Both the position numbers and the translations under genes were made by a program. 64,000 nucleotides of DNA from Paenibacillus albus (GTDB lineage Bacteria > Bacillota > Bacilli > Paenibacillales > Paenibacillaceae). Positions within the stretch are counted from its first letter, which is position 1. Each line of letters begins with the position of its first letter. The stretch is from contig NZ_CP034437.1 in the NCBI RefSeq assembly GCF_003952225.1, positions 2,786,501 to 2,850,500 on the forward strand, given 5' to 3'. The notes under the pieces are model-generated. The model was not told the DNA's origin. It saw only the letters and a program-made list of their open reading frames with translations, and did not search any database. Of this stretch, positions 9,914 to 18,313 are shown in pieces.

Positions 9914-10444
9914 ATGGCTGGGAACATGCAGGACAACATGCGTAAAGACTGGGACACCTATTTTATGGACATCGCGTATATGGTATCGACTCGCTCCAGA
10001 TGCCCGCGCAGACATGTCGGAACGGTGCTGGTGCAAGGGAAGAAGCTGCTCGGTACGGCATATAATGGCGCGCCTATGGGGGTCTCGGATTGCTCCGAGG
10101 ATGGCTGCATGATCGTAGAGGAATACGAATTGCAAACCGATGGCGAACAAGAGCAGATGATCAAGAAGCAGCGCTGCATACGCACGATTCATGCGGAGCA
10201 GAACTTGCTGCTATTCACGGATCGAATCGACCGGGAAGGCTCGACCGTCTACGTTACGGATCAGCCATGCTGGACATGCGCCAACATGCTTGCCAATAGC
10301 GGCGTCGTCGAGATCGTATATCACCGCGCCTATTCCAAGGACAGCGATAAAGTAATTGCACTCATGGAGTTAAAAGGCATCATTTTCCGTAATCTCGCCT
10401 CATACGAGCCTCCGGCTCAAGCTGGCATGGACATCATTTCATAG
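9914..10444 (+). CDS. comEB: ComEB, dCMP deaminase
   Basis: A 176-residue zinc-dependent deoxycytidylate deaminase. The catalytic HAEQN motif is near residue 94 and the zinc ligands PCWTCANML near residue 118. It makes dUMP from dCMP. It sits between comEA and comEC as in B. subtilis, although the enzyme is not itself needed for DNA uptake. GGGAGG lies upstream of ATG 9914. Confidence 0.95.
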   Translation: MAGNMQDNMRKDWDTYFMDIAYMVSTRSRCPRRHVGTVLVQGKKLLGTAYNGAPMGVSDCSEDGCMIVEEYELQTDGEQEQMIKKQRCIRTIHAEQNLLLFTDRIDREGSTVYVTDQPCWTCANMLANSGVVEIVYHRAYSKDSDKVIALMELKGIIFRNLASYEPPAQAGMDIIS

Positions 10445-10469
10445 CTCGATAAGCAGCGTCATGAGGAAG

Positions 10470-10533
10470 AACCTCTTGCTGCATCTGAACATTCCCACAA
10501 GGGAGTGTTACAGGTGTGGGGAGAGGTTTTTTT
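10470..10533 (+). terminator. Terminator after comEB
   Basis: AACCTCT at 10470 pairs with AGAGGTT at 10522-10528, with an inner pairing region and a following T run. Between it and comEC (about 230 bases) lie two near-copies of GTAGCTGGTTAGTTGGAC, near 10567 and 10619, and no other gene. Confidence 0.6.
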
Positions 10534-10762
10534 GTGTCTAGCCGAGATGGTGTGTGATTGAGATAAGTAGCTAGGTTAGTTGGACCACTTTGGTTCATGT
10601 GATGGGATTTCCGTAGAAGTAGCTGGTTAGTTGGACTACAAAGATAATTGATTCTTAGTCAAGAGAGGTGTTTGTTAACTCACATCGGCGAGAAACCGCG
10701 AGAATTCAGCAGTGAGGAGTCCTGGCTACCTCACATTAGTGTGGACAAAAGGAGGGGAAAGT

Positions 10763-11677
10763 GTGGCGAGAAGGCCGCTTGTATGGTTTACAGTGTGCTG
10801 GGTGCTCGGGAGCAGTGCGGCTGCCGGGCTAGCGAGTCCGGGTACATATTTGGCGGGGGCGGCGGTGTTTACGCTGTTGCTCGCGCTGACATTGATGCGG
10901 CAAGCGCCATGGCAGCTGGCTGCGGCTTGTTTCGCAGCTTTCGCGCTTGCGGCGGGGCAGCGGATGTGGGCGGATGCCCGCAATGTGACGGGGCTTCCTG
11001 CGGAGCTGGTCGCAGCACAAGAGGCTGTCCCGATGGGTTCACTAAAGTATCCGGCGGAGATAACCGGTGTTATCGCTGAACCGCCTGAGGTAGATGGCGA
11101 CCTCGTGCAAATGGTTGTGAAAGTTGAAGCAGTGAAGCTTGCGAGCACGCAGCAACAAGAGCTTCACGGTGAGCGTATGCAGCTGCAGGTGCGGTTAGCT
11201 AAGGAGAGTGAGCTCGCCGTAGCTGCCACTTGGCGCCGCGGACAGCGCGTTAACGCTGCAGGTGAGCTGGCTGCGCCTGCAGCCGCGACGAACTTCGGCG
11301 GCTTCGACTACCGCCGCTATTTGAACAGCCAGCGCATCCACTGGCTGTTCAGCGCAGACGGTGCAGCTGCGCTAACGACAAGCGCCGGACCGCGCTATAG
11401 TGCTGCGGCGCTGCTCAAAGGCATGGATGCCGCGCGCGAAGCGCTCGGCAAGCGTATGGACGCCCTGTTCCCGGGCATCCAAGCCGGCTACATGAAAGGC
11501 CTCGTCATCGGCATAACCGATGATCTCGATCCCACTGTATACCGCCAGTTCGCGCAGCTGGGGCTTACGCATATACTGGCTATTTCAGGCTTGCACGTCG
11601 CAGTCTTCCTCTATGTACTCGGCGGCCTGCTGCGCTTGCTTCGCATGACTAGGGAGCGCATGCTCCTGCTGCTGTAA
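10763..11677 (+). pseudogene. comEC: comEC 5' part, truncated by the transposon
   Basis: This frame encodes the ComEC N terminus: TM segments, the OB-like extracellular region, then the start of the competence domain (GLVIGITDDLDP, HILAISGLHVAVF). GTG 10763 follows AAAGGAGGGGAAA. It continues normally to RERMLLL and then meets TAA at 11675-11677. Those three bases belong to the transposon end TGTAA, so the element itself supplies the stop. ComEC is the polytopic membrane channel carrying single-stranded DNA into the cell. This 304-residue fragment cannot form the full channel. Confidence 0.95.
11668..11672. repeat. Left copy of 5-bp target-site duplication (GCTGC)
   Basis: GCTGC directly abuts the left transposon end. 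The same five bases follow the right end at 51277-51281. Five bases is the duplication length made by Tn7-family elements. Confidence 0.93.
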
Positions 11678-11701
11678 CCCTGCAACAATATTGCGACCCA
11701 G
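11673..11701. repeat. Left terminal inverted repeat
   Basis: TGTAACCCTGCAAC followed by ATATTGCGACC. Compared with the right end read inward (TGTAATCCTGCAAC, then TAATTGAGACA), most positions match over about 27 bases. Confidence 0.9.
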
Positions 11702-11767
11702 TTCATCAAGTATGATACTGACGTGTTAGAAAATGTCTGTATTACACTAGGTGTAAATTCACAATTA

Positions 11768-11847
11768 ATTGAGAACGACAATTTCCGATATAATTCGGAA
11801 TTGTTTCGGAACGCAATTTGCCAATGTATGTTCAAATTTTATTGAGA
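11768..11847 (+). promoter_or_regulatory. Left-end repeats, probable TnsB-binding sites
   Basis: AATTGAGA occurs at 11767-11774 within TTAATTGAGAACGAC, and TTATTGAGATAG at 11839-11850. A diverged form (ATATTGCGAC) lies within the terminal repeat. The same motif occurs three times in the right end in the inverted orientation. Multiple short transposase-binding repeats at both ends are a Tn7-family trait. Confidence 0.65.
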
Positions 11848-12046
11848 TAGGATGATTGGACATATATGATCTGATCGAAATAGACTGTATGAAAGCTCAC
11901 CGTTTCCCGATGGTTTTATTGTTCACGTCAATGACATTGAGCATATTACGAATCGATTTTTTAGTTGAATTTGGAGTTTTGATTTCCTAAGTGCGCCGAG
12001 CATGCTGAAGATGAGGTGATCAGTCTTATTATCTTGAAAAAAATTC

Positions 12047-12075
12047 TTTACAATTTAAATGAAAATAGATATATA
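12047..12075 (+). promoter_or_regulatory. Promoter for the deaminase gene
   Basis: TTTACA at 12047-12052 and TATATA at 12070-12075, 17 bases apart, about 45 bases before the deaminase ATG. The stretch 11850-12046 holds no gene I can support. Confidence 0.5.
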
Positions 12076-12118
12076 TAACATAGTAATTAGAATAATACAT
12101 TAGAGGGAAACGAAGATT

Positions 12119-12685
12119 ATGACTGAGATAGAAGTGAAAGTTATGGGGACTTGTCATAGATTTAAGTATGATGCTGTAAAAATGAGTATAGCAAACGGTT
12201 TAAGGAACCATGCATTAACTACTGTTCGTAACGCTATTATGGCAGTAACGCCGGTAGGTGCAAAATTATCTAGAAAGGAATTAAGGGCTAGAACAAATCT
12301 TACAAATGAGAAGAGAAATATTGCCGCAATCCAGATCGGAGAAATGAAACTTGTTGCACATAGTTCGGTTCATAAGAATAATCCATACTTCAGTTACTTC
12401 ACGAGTGGAACTCCCGATCCCAATGATGTCTTGTTTGTTTCAGCGAATAAGGATATTAATGATGAAGGTAATGGGCACTCGAGAGAATGGGATGCAGAAG
12501 CGAAATTATTTTATGAGCTACAGGAGAATCGAAAGGATTTGTTAAACGATCCTGTTACAATTGAATTATATACTCATAAACAACCATGTCTGTCTTGTGA
12601 TTATTACATAATTCAGTTTCTGAAAAATTATCCATTAGTCACCTTGAACATTTATTTTGAACGTCCATACCCGGATGAGGGTTAA
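12119..12685 (+). CDS. Toxin-type deaminase domain protein
   Basis: A 188-residue protein. The second half carries the core of the deaminase fold as found in polymorphic toxins: WDAEAKLFYEL near residue 121 (a DxE version of the usual HxE zinc/catalytic motif), then TIELYTHKQPCLSCDYYIIQF near residues 149-169, with PCxxC supplying zinc ligands. This matches the BURPS668_1122/Toxin-deaminase type. Unlike secreted toxins it has no leader, TM or trafficking domain, so it probably acts inside the cell, perhaps on nucleotides or nucleic acids. An AGGGAAACG ribosome-binding site precedes it. The next gene may be its partner. Confidence 0.65.
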   Translation: MTEIEVKVMGTCHRFKYDAVKMSIANGLRNHALTTVRNAIMAVTPVGAKLSRKELRARTNLTNEKRNIAAIQIGEMKLVAHSSVHKNNPYFSYFTSGTPDPNDVLFVSANKDINDEGNGHSREWDAEAKLFYELQENRKDLLNDPVTIELYTHKQPCLSCDYYIIQFLKNYPLVTLNIYFERPYPDEG

Positions 12686-12727
12686 CTTCAAAATTGTGGT
12701 ATAATAAAGAAGAAGGGATGTGATCTT

Positions 12728-13144
12728 GTGGCAGATTTTTATGATGAACTTAAGCAAAGCATTCCATATGCCTTCGAAGTCACGGAAGAATCTTTAGGTG
12801 CAACAATCGAAGGGAATTGGGAAGAGTATCATGATGAAATGAATTTGAAACCCTTAAATGTAACTAAAAAGATTATTGGTGAAATTGAAGGGTTAATCGG
12901 AAAAAACCATGTTGACTTTGTTTATAAAAAATTATCAGAATTAATAAATCAAATATCTGAAGAAAATCAAAAAGCAATGGAGTATCTAGACGAGTGGAAA
13001 AGAAATTTTCTCGCTTCCAAAATGAAATCCATTGTAGTTCAGGGTATTGGTAAAAGTGTAAAAGAAAGAGCGAAAGTCGCAAAAAGATTAGATCATTTTG
13101 AATCAAAACAACAAGTGAATAAAATAGATCAAAGGACTGTTTAA
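12728..13144 (+). CDS. Unknown 138-residue partner of the deaminase
   Basis: Not recognised. It is a charged, mostly helical protein with no TM segment; the middle (EGLIGKNHVDFVYKKLSELINQISEENQKAMEYLDEW) looks like coiled helix. GTG 12728 follows AGAAGGGATG, 42 bases after the deaminase stop, and the pair ends at a strong terminator, so they form one transcription unit. An immunity or accessory role is a guess from position. Confidence 0.55.
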   Translation: MADFYDELKQSIPYAFEVTEESLGATIEGNWEEYHDEMNLKPLNVTKKIIGEIEGLIGKNHVDFVYKKLSELINQISEENQKAMEYLDEWKRNFLASKMKSIVVQGIGKSVKERAKVAKRLDHFESKQQVNKIDQRTV

Positions 13145-13179
13145 AGCCTACAAACTGGCTTTAGCAGTCTTTTTTTTTT
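13135..13179 (+). terminator. Terminator after the deaminase operon
   Basis: GACTG at 13135 and TAAAGCC pair with GGCTTTA and CAGTC, followed by nine or more Ts. Confidence 0.8.
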
Positions 13180-13274
13180 GAAATATGTCCTACATATTTT
13201 CGTGTTGTTTAAATTTCAACTTTCCTATTTGCCTTCATTTTGTCGAGCGTGGTTTTTCTATTGCGACATACAGG

Positions 13275-13829
13275 CTACAAAGCTTTATTTGATGTATAAA
13301 ACCCGTTATTATGCACGTAATTATCAATTGACCAAATTCCAACACCTAACGATTTGGCTTTTGCTTCTGACGCTTTAAATTCGTCAAGGTACTTATCATT
13401 TGGAGGAAAGACATAGGCGATACGAGCAAAGCCTTTCTCCAACTGCATTTCATTAAACGTGATTGATCCGAGCCAAATGTACGCCAGTAATCGGTTATAA
13501 ATATCACGCTCTGGCTTACCTATTTCTACACGTACTTTTAAGCCGGGGGTTAAAGTGCTCCGGGCAAAGTTTTCTGCTTCAATCCCGAACGGCTGCACCG
13601 GTTTGGTTGGGTGGTGTGTCTCCGGCGTATCAATAAGTAGAAGGCGAATAGTCTCTGTTTTGCCATCTAATTTTACTTTCATCGTATCTCCATCGATCAC
13701 TTTGACGATTGTGCCTGTTTTGGTTATAAGACTCGGTGAACTTACTGATTGAGTAGCGCGCTCCGGGGCAGTATGGTTTGATTTTTGTTGTGTGCTCAGA
13801 AAAAAAGCTAGGCAGATTACGCCTAGCAA
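13275..13829 (-). CDS. Secreted or anchored SNase-family nuclease (YncB-like)
   Basis: Staphylococcal-nuclease (thermonuclease) domain of about 150 residues. Visible are VKVIDGDTMKVKL, RLLLIDTPE (catalytic arginine and metal-binding aspartate), GKPERDIYNRLLAYIW and FPPNDKYLDEFKASEAKAKSLGVGIW. A hydrophobic N terminus (LLGVICLAFFL) acts as signal peptide or anchor. The frame stays open upstream of TTG 13829 to about 13865; the only well-spaced ribosome-binding site (AAAAGGA) would serve an ATT codon there, so the start is unsure. It is the last gene of a three-gene nuclease operon. Confidence 0.85.
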   Translation of the reverse strand: MLGVICLAFFLSTQQKSNHTAPERATQSVSSPSLITKTGTIVKVIDGDTMKVKLDGKTETIRLLLIDTPETHHPTKPVQPFGIEAENFARSTLTPGLKVRVEIGKPERDIYNRLLAYIWLGSITFNEMQLEKGFARIAYVFPPNDKYLDEFKASEAKAKSLGVGIWSIDNYVHNNGFYTSNKAL

Positions 13830-13895
13830 GAAGAGTAAACAACTAATGAATTGTATAGATGATTTCAGCTTAATAAAGACACATCCTTTTTCCGC

Positions 13896-15206
13896 TTATA
13901 CATATAAAAGTGCATCTACAAAAAGATCTTTCCATAATAAATCGAAATCAAGTTGATGTTTCTTACTGTAATCATGTCCTTTAAAGATGTACAATCGCTC
14001 AATGCTATTTTCAAACGCATTCTTAGAATAGTTAGCCGACCCGGATAAAGTAAATTTGCTATCAATTATCATTTCTTTACGATGCATATGACCTTGCCCA
14101 TTGACAGCATTAAAGCTTTTAATAATGACATTTTTTTTGTTTTTTAACGTACGAAGTAGCTTAACCGTTTCTGGGCGTAACTTTCCGGAGCCAGAACCAG
14201 TAACGCTGTTTGCAAGTGCGGGACCATCAATAATCATTCGAATGGGAATCTCTTTTTTCAATAGCTCATTTAAAACTGATCGTTCCGTGAAGCTAAAAAC
14301 ACAAATATCAATGTATGTATCAGCTTTTACGATATTTTTTAAAATGGCATCTTTAATCTCAGAGCTACTCGAAATGATTTCGACTGCATCATTACCCTGT
14401 GAGAGTTGTTCTCTGATCGCTTCATCGTGTAATTGAAGGGCTTCCGTTAAAGCTTGTAAATGACCAGCTTGCGTAGAATCGATAGCTTGGATGGTATTTG
14501 AGACGTGATGGAGTTGATCCATAATAGCTTGCGTTTCTGATGCGTCTGTAAAACGCATGGTTTCCAGGGTATTGTTGATATAAGTTTCAATCTTCGATTG
14601 AAAATCTTGTAATACCGTATTCAACTTTTCGGATATCCAATCCCCACTAATTGTGCTCACGTTATCTTTTGTATTTTGTAGATCAGTTAAGGTATCAGAC
14701 ATTCGAATTAACACATTTATAATGTCATTGCTGTTGTTATGGTTTTGTTGCGCGGTTGCGGTTTGCTGATTGGACATGTGTACCAGCATCGCAGCCAATG
14801 CATCGATCTTTGTATTTAGAACCTCATAGCCGGCAGTCGCTGATGCGTCCGTCGGTACAACTAAACCGTCTTTGACTTTTTCGGATTTTGGGAATTTAGA
14901 CAAGACGAAAATGCTTACGTTAATGATCCAAAACAAACTTAATACTCCAAAAAACATTTGCAGCTGCAAGTGTTCAGTTAACACCACAGTTAGCGCAGAT
15001 AACAGGAGTGTAATAGCTACCGCGCCCCAAATACTGCTACCATTTGGTTTTTTCTTTTGTTGTTGAAATTCGTGATAACCAATAACGATAAGCGTGAACA
15101 GCGACAACAATATAAAAAGCAATAATGGAACTACGAAAACGGTTAAAGCGATGATGAGTATCATCGCTGATGTTAAAAACGAAGACGTTCTTTTCAACTT
15201 AATCAC
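13896..15206 (-). CDS. Membrane protein with a phospholipase D-like nuclease domain
   Basis: 436 residues. The N-terminal 110 residues hold about four TM helices in two pairs. A long helical region (residues 130-280) follows, then a single PLD domain with DTYIDICVFSFTE and the catalytic MHRKEMIIDSKFTLSGSANYS (HxK plus downstream asparagine and serine). Single-HKD proteins usually work as dimers and are often nucleases. GTG 15206 begins immediately after the stop of the upstream OB-fold gene, so the two are coupled. A membrane-tethered nuclease is the best reading; lipid hydrolysis is the alternative. Confidence 0.75.
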   Translation of the reverse strand: MIKLKRTSSFLTSAMILIIALTVFVVPLLLFILLSLFTLIVIGYHEFQQQKKKPNGSSIWGAVAITLLLSALTVVLTEHLQLQMFFGVLSLFWIINVSIFVLSKFPKSEKVKDGLVVPTDASATAGYEVLNTKIDALAAMLVHMSNQQTATAQQNHNNSNDIINVLIRMSDTLTDLQNTKDNVSTISGDWISEKLNTVLQDFQSKIETYINNTLETMRFTDASETQAIMDQLHHVSNTIQAIDSTQAGHLQALTEALQLHDEAIREQLSQGNDAVEIISSSSEIKDAILKNIVKADTYIDICVFSFTERSVLNELLKKEIPIRMIIDGPALANSVTGSGSGKLRPETVKLLRTLKNKKNVIIKSFNAVNGQGHMHRKEMIIDSKFTLSGSANYSKNAFENSIERLYIFKGHDYSKKHQLDFDLLWKDLFVDALLYV

Positions 15207-16334
15207 CTATCCATTGTAGTCGTTATAAACCTTATCAATTATAAGTTCAAGCTCATTCTTATATACGTCTACCATCGCTAATATCCGGATAGGGAACTTG
15301 TCTTTGCTCACACTTAATATTTTTGTTTTTCTACCGCTAATCTCATTTCCATCAGCGCGGAATAAGACACCTTTTATGCTGTGTTTCTTTTCCTTATCTA
15401 CAAACGTGAAGAAGAGGTGACCATCATGTTCTGTCGCGTCCGTTACATAGCCTTGCACTTGATGCATTGTGCCTCTGTCTTGTTCGGTTAATTTACCAAT
15501 CGGGACGAGAGTAACTTTGCTATCGTCGCCAGGAGTAATCACTTTAATGTCTGTAACATTTTTAGGCACGATTTCAAGTTTGTCGTTGTAAACAGTTACA
15601 ACTCCGCTTACTTCGATTAATGCATTAATAGTAATTTTTGAATCGTCGAAATTCAGATTCTTAAAGATAGGGATTTCAAGTTCTTGCTTTGAATCTTGAA
15701 CTAAAACGTTCATGAAGGTATGCCCGTCGGGATGTTCATATTTTGTCAAAACAGAAGCTTTTATGGTCTTGGTCTGTCCAACAGTATCTTCGCTAACATC
15801 AACTTGCTTTTGAACAGGAGCAATATCTTCTGGTTTTTGAGGAATGACTTCAAGCTCGTTATTATATTCGTCTACTAAACCTGTGAAGAGATATTCTTCA
15901 TTGGTTTTGAACTCATTTGAAATATGTTTATCTGCAAAAATTGGAACTGTAATCGTATTTGAAGCTTCATCTGCAACCGTTAAAAAAGTATGTTTTCCAT
16001 CTTTACTTTTGCTTTGGCTTTGAATGGCACCTTTAATCGTAATGGTATCACCTACATTTTCCTTTGTAATGGAGGCGACTGATGAATATGAATCTTTCGT
16101 TGTTTCCTCTACATTGTTCGAAGTTTCAGTAGAAGAGTTGGAGGCAGCTGCTTCGTTATTCGAAGTATTTGTAGAAGTATTGGTGGTGGTATCAGCTACT
16201 ACATTCGTCGCATCAAACGATGCACTATTTTCATTGGAAGTAAAAAGCTGATCTTTAAAGTGAAAAACACCGTATAAAACCCCGGCAATTGCTAATCCGC
16301 TTAACCAAATTGTTACTGTTTTTTTATCGCTCAT
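15207..16334 (-). CDS. Membrane-anchored protein with three OB-fold repeats
   Basis: 375 residues: one TM helix near residues 7-25, an Asn/Thr/Ser-rich linker, then three similar units of about 85-90 residues, each with a pattern like KHTFLTVADE...TVPIF...LEVIP. These resemble the tRNA_anti-type OB folds that accompany surface nucleases such as B. subtilis YhcR. The protein probably sits outside the membrane and binds nucleic acid. ATG 16334 has GGAGGG upstream and gives a better start than the longer frame. First gene of the operon with the PLD and SNase proteins. Confidence 0.7.
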   Translation of the reverse strand: MSDKKTVTIWLSGLAIAGVLYGVFHFKDQLFTSNENSASFDATNVVADTTTNTSTNTSNNEAAASNSSTETSNNVEETTKDSYSSVASITKENVGDTITIKGAIQSQSKSKDGKHTFLTVADEASNTITVPIFADKHISNEFKTNEEYLFTGLVDEYNNELEVIPQKPEDIAPVQKQVDVSEDTVGQTKTIKASVLTKYEHPDGHTFMNVLVQDSKQELEIPIFKNLNFDDSKITINALIEVSGVVTVYNDKLEIVPKNVTDIKVITPGDDSKVTLVPIGKLTEQDRGTMHQVQGYVTDATEHDGHLFFTFVDKEKKHSIKGVLFRADGNEISGRKTKILSVSKDKFPIRILAMVDVYKNELELIIDKVYNDYNG

Positions 16335-16446
16335 CTCTCTGTAACCCTCCGACAATTTATTCCACAATAATCTAAATATACCACGATGGCTAAGTCGGAA
16401 GCACTATGAATTATTGGTTTCGTGAAGTTGTATAAGTCATTTACAA

Positions 16447-16557
16447 ATGAGCACCACTTTGATAATCCATGAGCTGGCTCGTGAGGCAAACCTACTAATG
16501 GATATTGATTACGCCGCTGGGCAAAATAACCGTACCAAGACGAAGGGGGATGATTGA
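16447..16557 (+). CDS. Possible 36-residue peptide upstream of the coiled-coil gene
   Basis: A short frame whose TGA abuts the next ATG (TGAATG). It has no clear ribosome-binding site, so it may be only a remnant or leader. Product not recognised. Confidence 0.25.
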   Translation: MSTTLIIHELAREANLLMDIDYAAGQNNRTKTKGDD

Positions 16558-16791
16558 ATGGAAAACAATGTAGTGGATCTCAAAACAGCGCTACCCACCA
16601 CTCACGAAGAAGAAAGTACACTTCTCAAATGGAACGCTCACTCTATGCAGCGAAGGATGGACGATCAGGAAGGTATTATTCGCGGTTATGAATCGCTTAT
16701 CGATAGGATGCGGAGCGAGTATGCAGAACTAGCCCGTGAAACTCAAAAATTATCCGGGAAAATTACCGGATTGCAAAATAAGAAATTGTGA
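16558..16791 (+). CDS. Small coiled-coil protein, unknown
   Basis: 77 residues, highly charged and helical (residues 30-70 look coiled coil), no TM segment. GGGGGATG lies just upstream of ATG 16558, and a strong terminator follows. Not recognised; it resembles small phage-type or element-specific proteins only in size and composition. Confidence 0.5.
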   Translation: MENNVVDLKTALPTTHEEESTLLKWNAHSMQRRMDDQEGIIRGYESLIDRMRSEYAELARETQKLSGKITGLQNKKL

Positions 16792-16840
16792 TACGCACGA
16801 CGGCAAATTCATTTTTGTCGTTATGGTAATCGATAAAAGG

Positions 16841-16877
16841 AAAATGGTCTTGCGATATCGTCGCAAGACCATTTTTT
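16841..16877 (+). terminator. Terminator
   Basis: AAAATGGTCTTGCGA at 16841-16855 pairs with TCGCAAGACCATTTT at 16861. It ends in a T run and reads both ways. Confidence 0.85.
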
Positions 16878-17107
16878 ATTACCACAATTTAAAAATCACC
16901 ATACTCAAAATAACAACTACTAATCTGACCATACTTACAATACAAGTTCTGGTCCAAGTGCGATTAATCCAACAATAGTATCACTTACCATTGAACAGCC
17001 TTCTTACTGCACTGTATACTGAAGCGCGTACGAGAAAAACACTTATTACAATATACCGATTAAATCATACAGCAAATTAACACAAACAGGAGTGGGGTCA
17101 ACAAACG

Positions 17108-17626
17108 ATGAATGATCATATGAAAAAGTTCCTCTTCGGTAAAGACTTTGACAAAAAGAAAAATCCGAAGTTTAGAAAGCGCACTTGGATTATCGGCGGC
17201 TTGTTTGCTCTATTCATTATCGGTAAATTACTCCCAGATCCAGATACACCGCAAACGCTTACAGCGACCGCTCCAGCAGCTTCTGAAACAACTTATGTAG
17301 CGGACCAGCCGTCACAACCTAAAGAGTCGAAAACGGATTACGACATTGTTTCATCGGGACAGATTGCATATGTCCAGCCGGGGATTTATGTTGCACATAC
17401 GAAAGATGATATGGACGAAATGTTCAATTACATCAATAACCATAATAGCGATGCACTGATGGACATGCTATTTTCCGGACGGGTTGTTATGACAGATAAC
17501 GGCGCGCAACGCGTTACAATCGTTGATGCCGGAATTATTAAACATAAAATTAAGATCATGGACGGTGACAATGCGGGCTTTGTTGGCTATGTCCCCATGG
17601 AATTCATAAAGAAATCAGAATGGTAA
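17108..17626 (+). CDS. Single-pass membrane protein, unknown
   Basis: 172 residues. Basic N terminus, one TM helix (IIGGLFALFIIGKLL, residues 29-43), a Thr/Ala/Pro-rich linker, then an extracytoplasmic domain ending in DGDNAGFVGYVPMEFIKKSEW, which has the look of an SH3-like barrel end. GGAGTGGGG lies upstream of the ATG. The gap 16880-17100 before it has no other gene. Confidence 0.6.
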   Translation: MNDHMKKFLFGKDFDKKKNPKFRKRTWIIGGLFALFIIGKLLPDPDTPQTLTATAPAASETTYVADQPSQPKESKTDYDIVSSGQIAYVQPGIYVAHTKDDMDEMFNYINNHNSDALMDMLFSGRVVMTDNGAQRVTIVDAGIIKHKIKIMDGDNAGFVGYVPMEFIKKSEW

Positions 17627-17682
17627 GAGCCACAATTAGAAGATTCAAAGGGCATACGCTACGGCTGGAAAATTGATAAAAT

Positions 17683-17718
17683 AAAAAAATCGCTCTTTTT
17701 TTAAGGGCGATTTTTTTT
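17683..17718. terminator. Bidirectional terminator
   Basis: AAAAAAATCGCTC pairs with GGGCGATTTTTTT. It separates the convergent 172-residue membrane protein gene and the acetyltransferase gene. Confidence 0.8.
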
Positions 17719-17721
17719 ATT

Positions 17722-18258
17722 TTATTTAGCATCTGATCTGAATAACCCGTAATGTACGAGATCTTCATAAACTCCATCTTTCAAAATTTGCTTAGGCTCA
17801 TTGTCCTCACGTTTCATACCGATCTTTTGCATGACTGTATATGATGCCGGGTTATTTGTCATTGCCGCAGCGACTACACGATTCAAATTCAGATCTTCGA
17901 AACCAAACTTGAGCAGCGCTTTCGCCGCTTCCGTCGCATACCCTTGCCCCCAAAAAGGTCGTCCAACCCAATAAGCTAAATCGCCCTTATTATCACTTTT
18001 TGATACGCGTAACGTTACGCAGCCGATAACTGATCCGCTTTCTTTCGGGACTATCGCCAACGAATAAATTTTACCTTCTTGATAGGCTGTCCGAATACGT
18101 TCAATCCAAGCTTCTGCAGCGCCATCTGGATATGGATGGGGAATGGCAAGTGTTGTTCGCGCGACTTCCGCATCACCAGCCAAAGTCTGAACCGATTCCG
18201 CGTCTGATGCTTCGAATAATCTTAAAAATAAACGATCCGTTTCAAGTCTTAATTCCAT
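17722..18258 (-). CDS. GNAT-family N-acetyltransferase (RimJ/RimL type)
   Basis: A 178-residue GNAT protein with LETDRLFLRLFEASDAESV at the start, the acetyl-CoA-binding WGQGYATEAAKALLKFGFE near residue 102, and NPASYTVMQKIGM typical of the RimJ/RimL subgroup. The acceptor is unknown; in this subgroup it may be a ribosomal protein, a small molecule or an antibiotic. ATG 18258 follows AAGGAGGG, so the longer frame is not used. Confidence 0.85.
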   Translation of the reverse strand: MELRLETDRLFLRLFEASDAESVQTLAGDAEVARTTLAIPHPYPDGAAEAWIERIRTAYQEGKIYSLAIVPKESGSVIGCVTLRVSKSDNKGDLAYWVGRPFWGQGYATEAAKALLKFGFEDLNLNRVVAAAMTNNPASYTVMQKIGMKREDNEPKQILKDGVYEDLVHYGLFRSDAK

Positions 18259-18313
18259 CGTTTGACCCTCCTTAGCGGCATAGTGATGCATGCAGTATAA
18301 CTGCTTAGCTAGA

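Noticed and set aside
13896..15206. PLD-domain protein as cardiolipin synthase
   Set aside because: Cardiolipin synthases have two HKD motifs; only one is present here, and the neighbours are nucleic-acid proteins.
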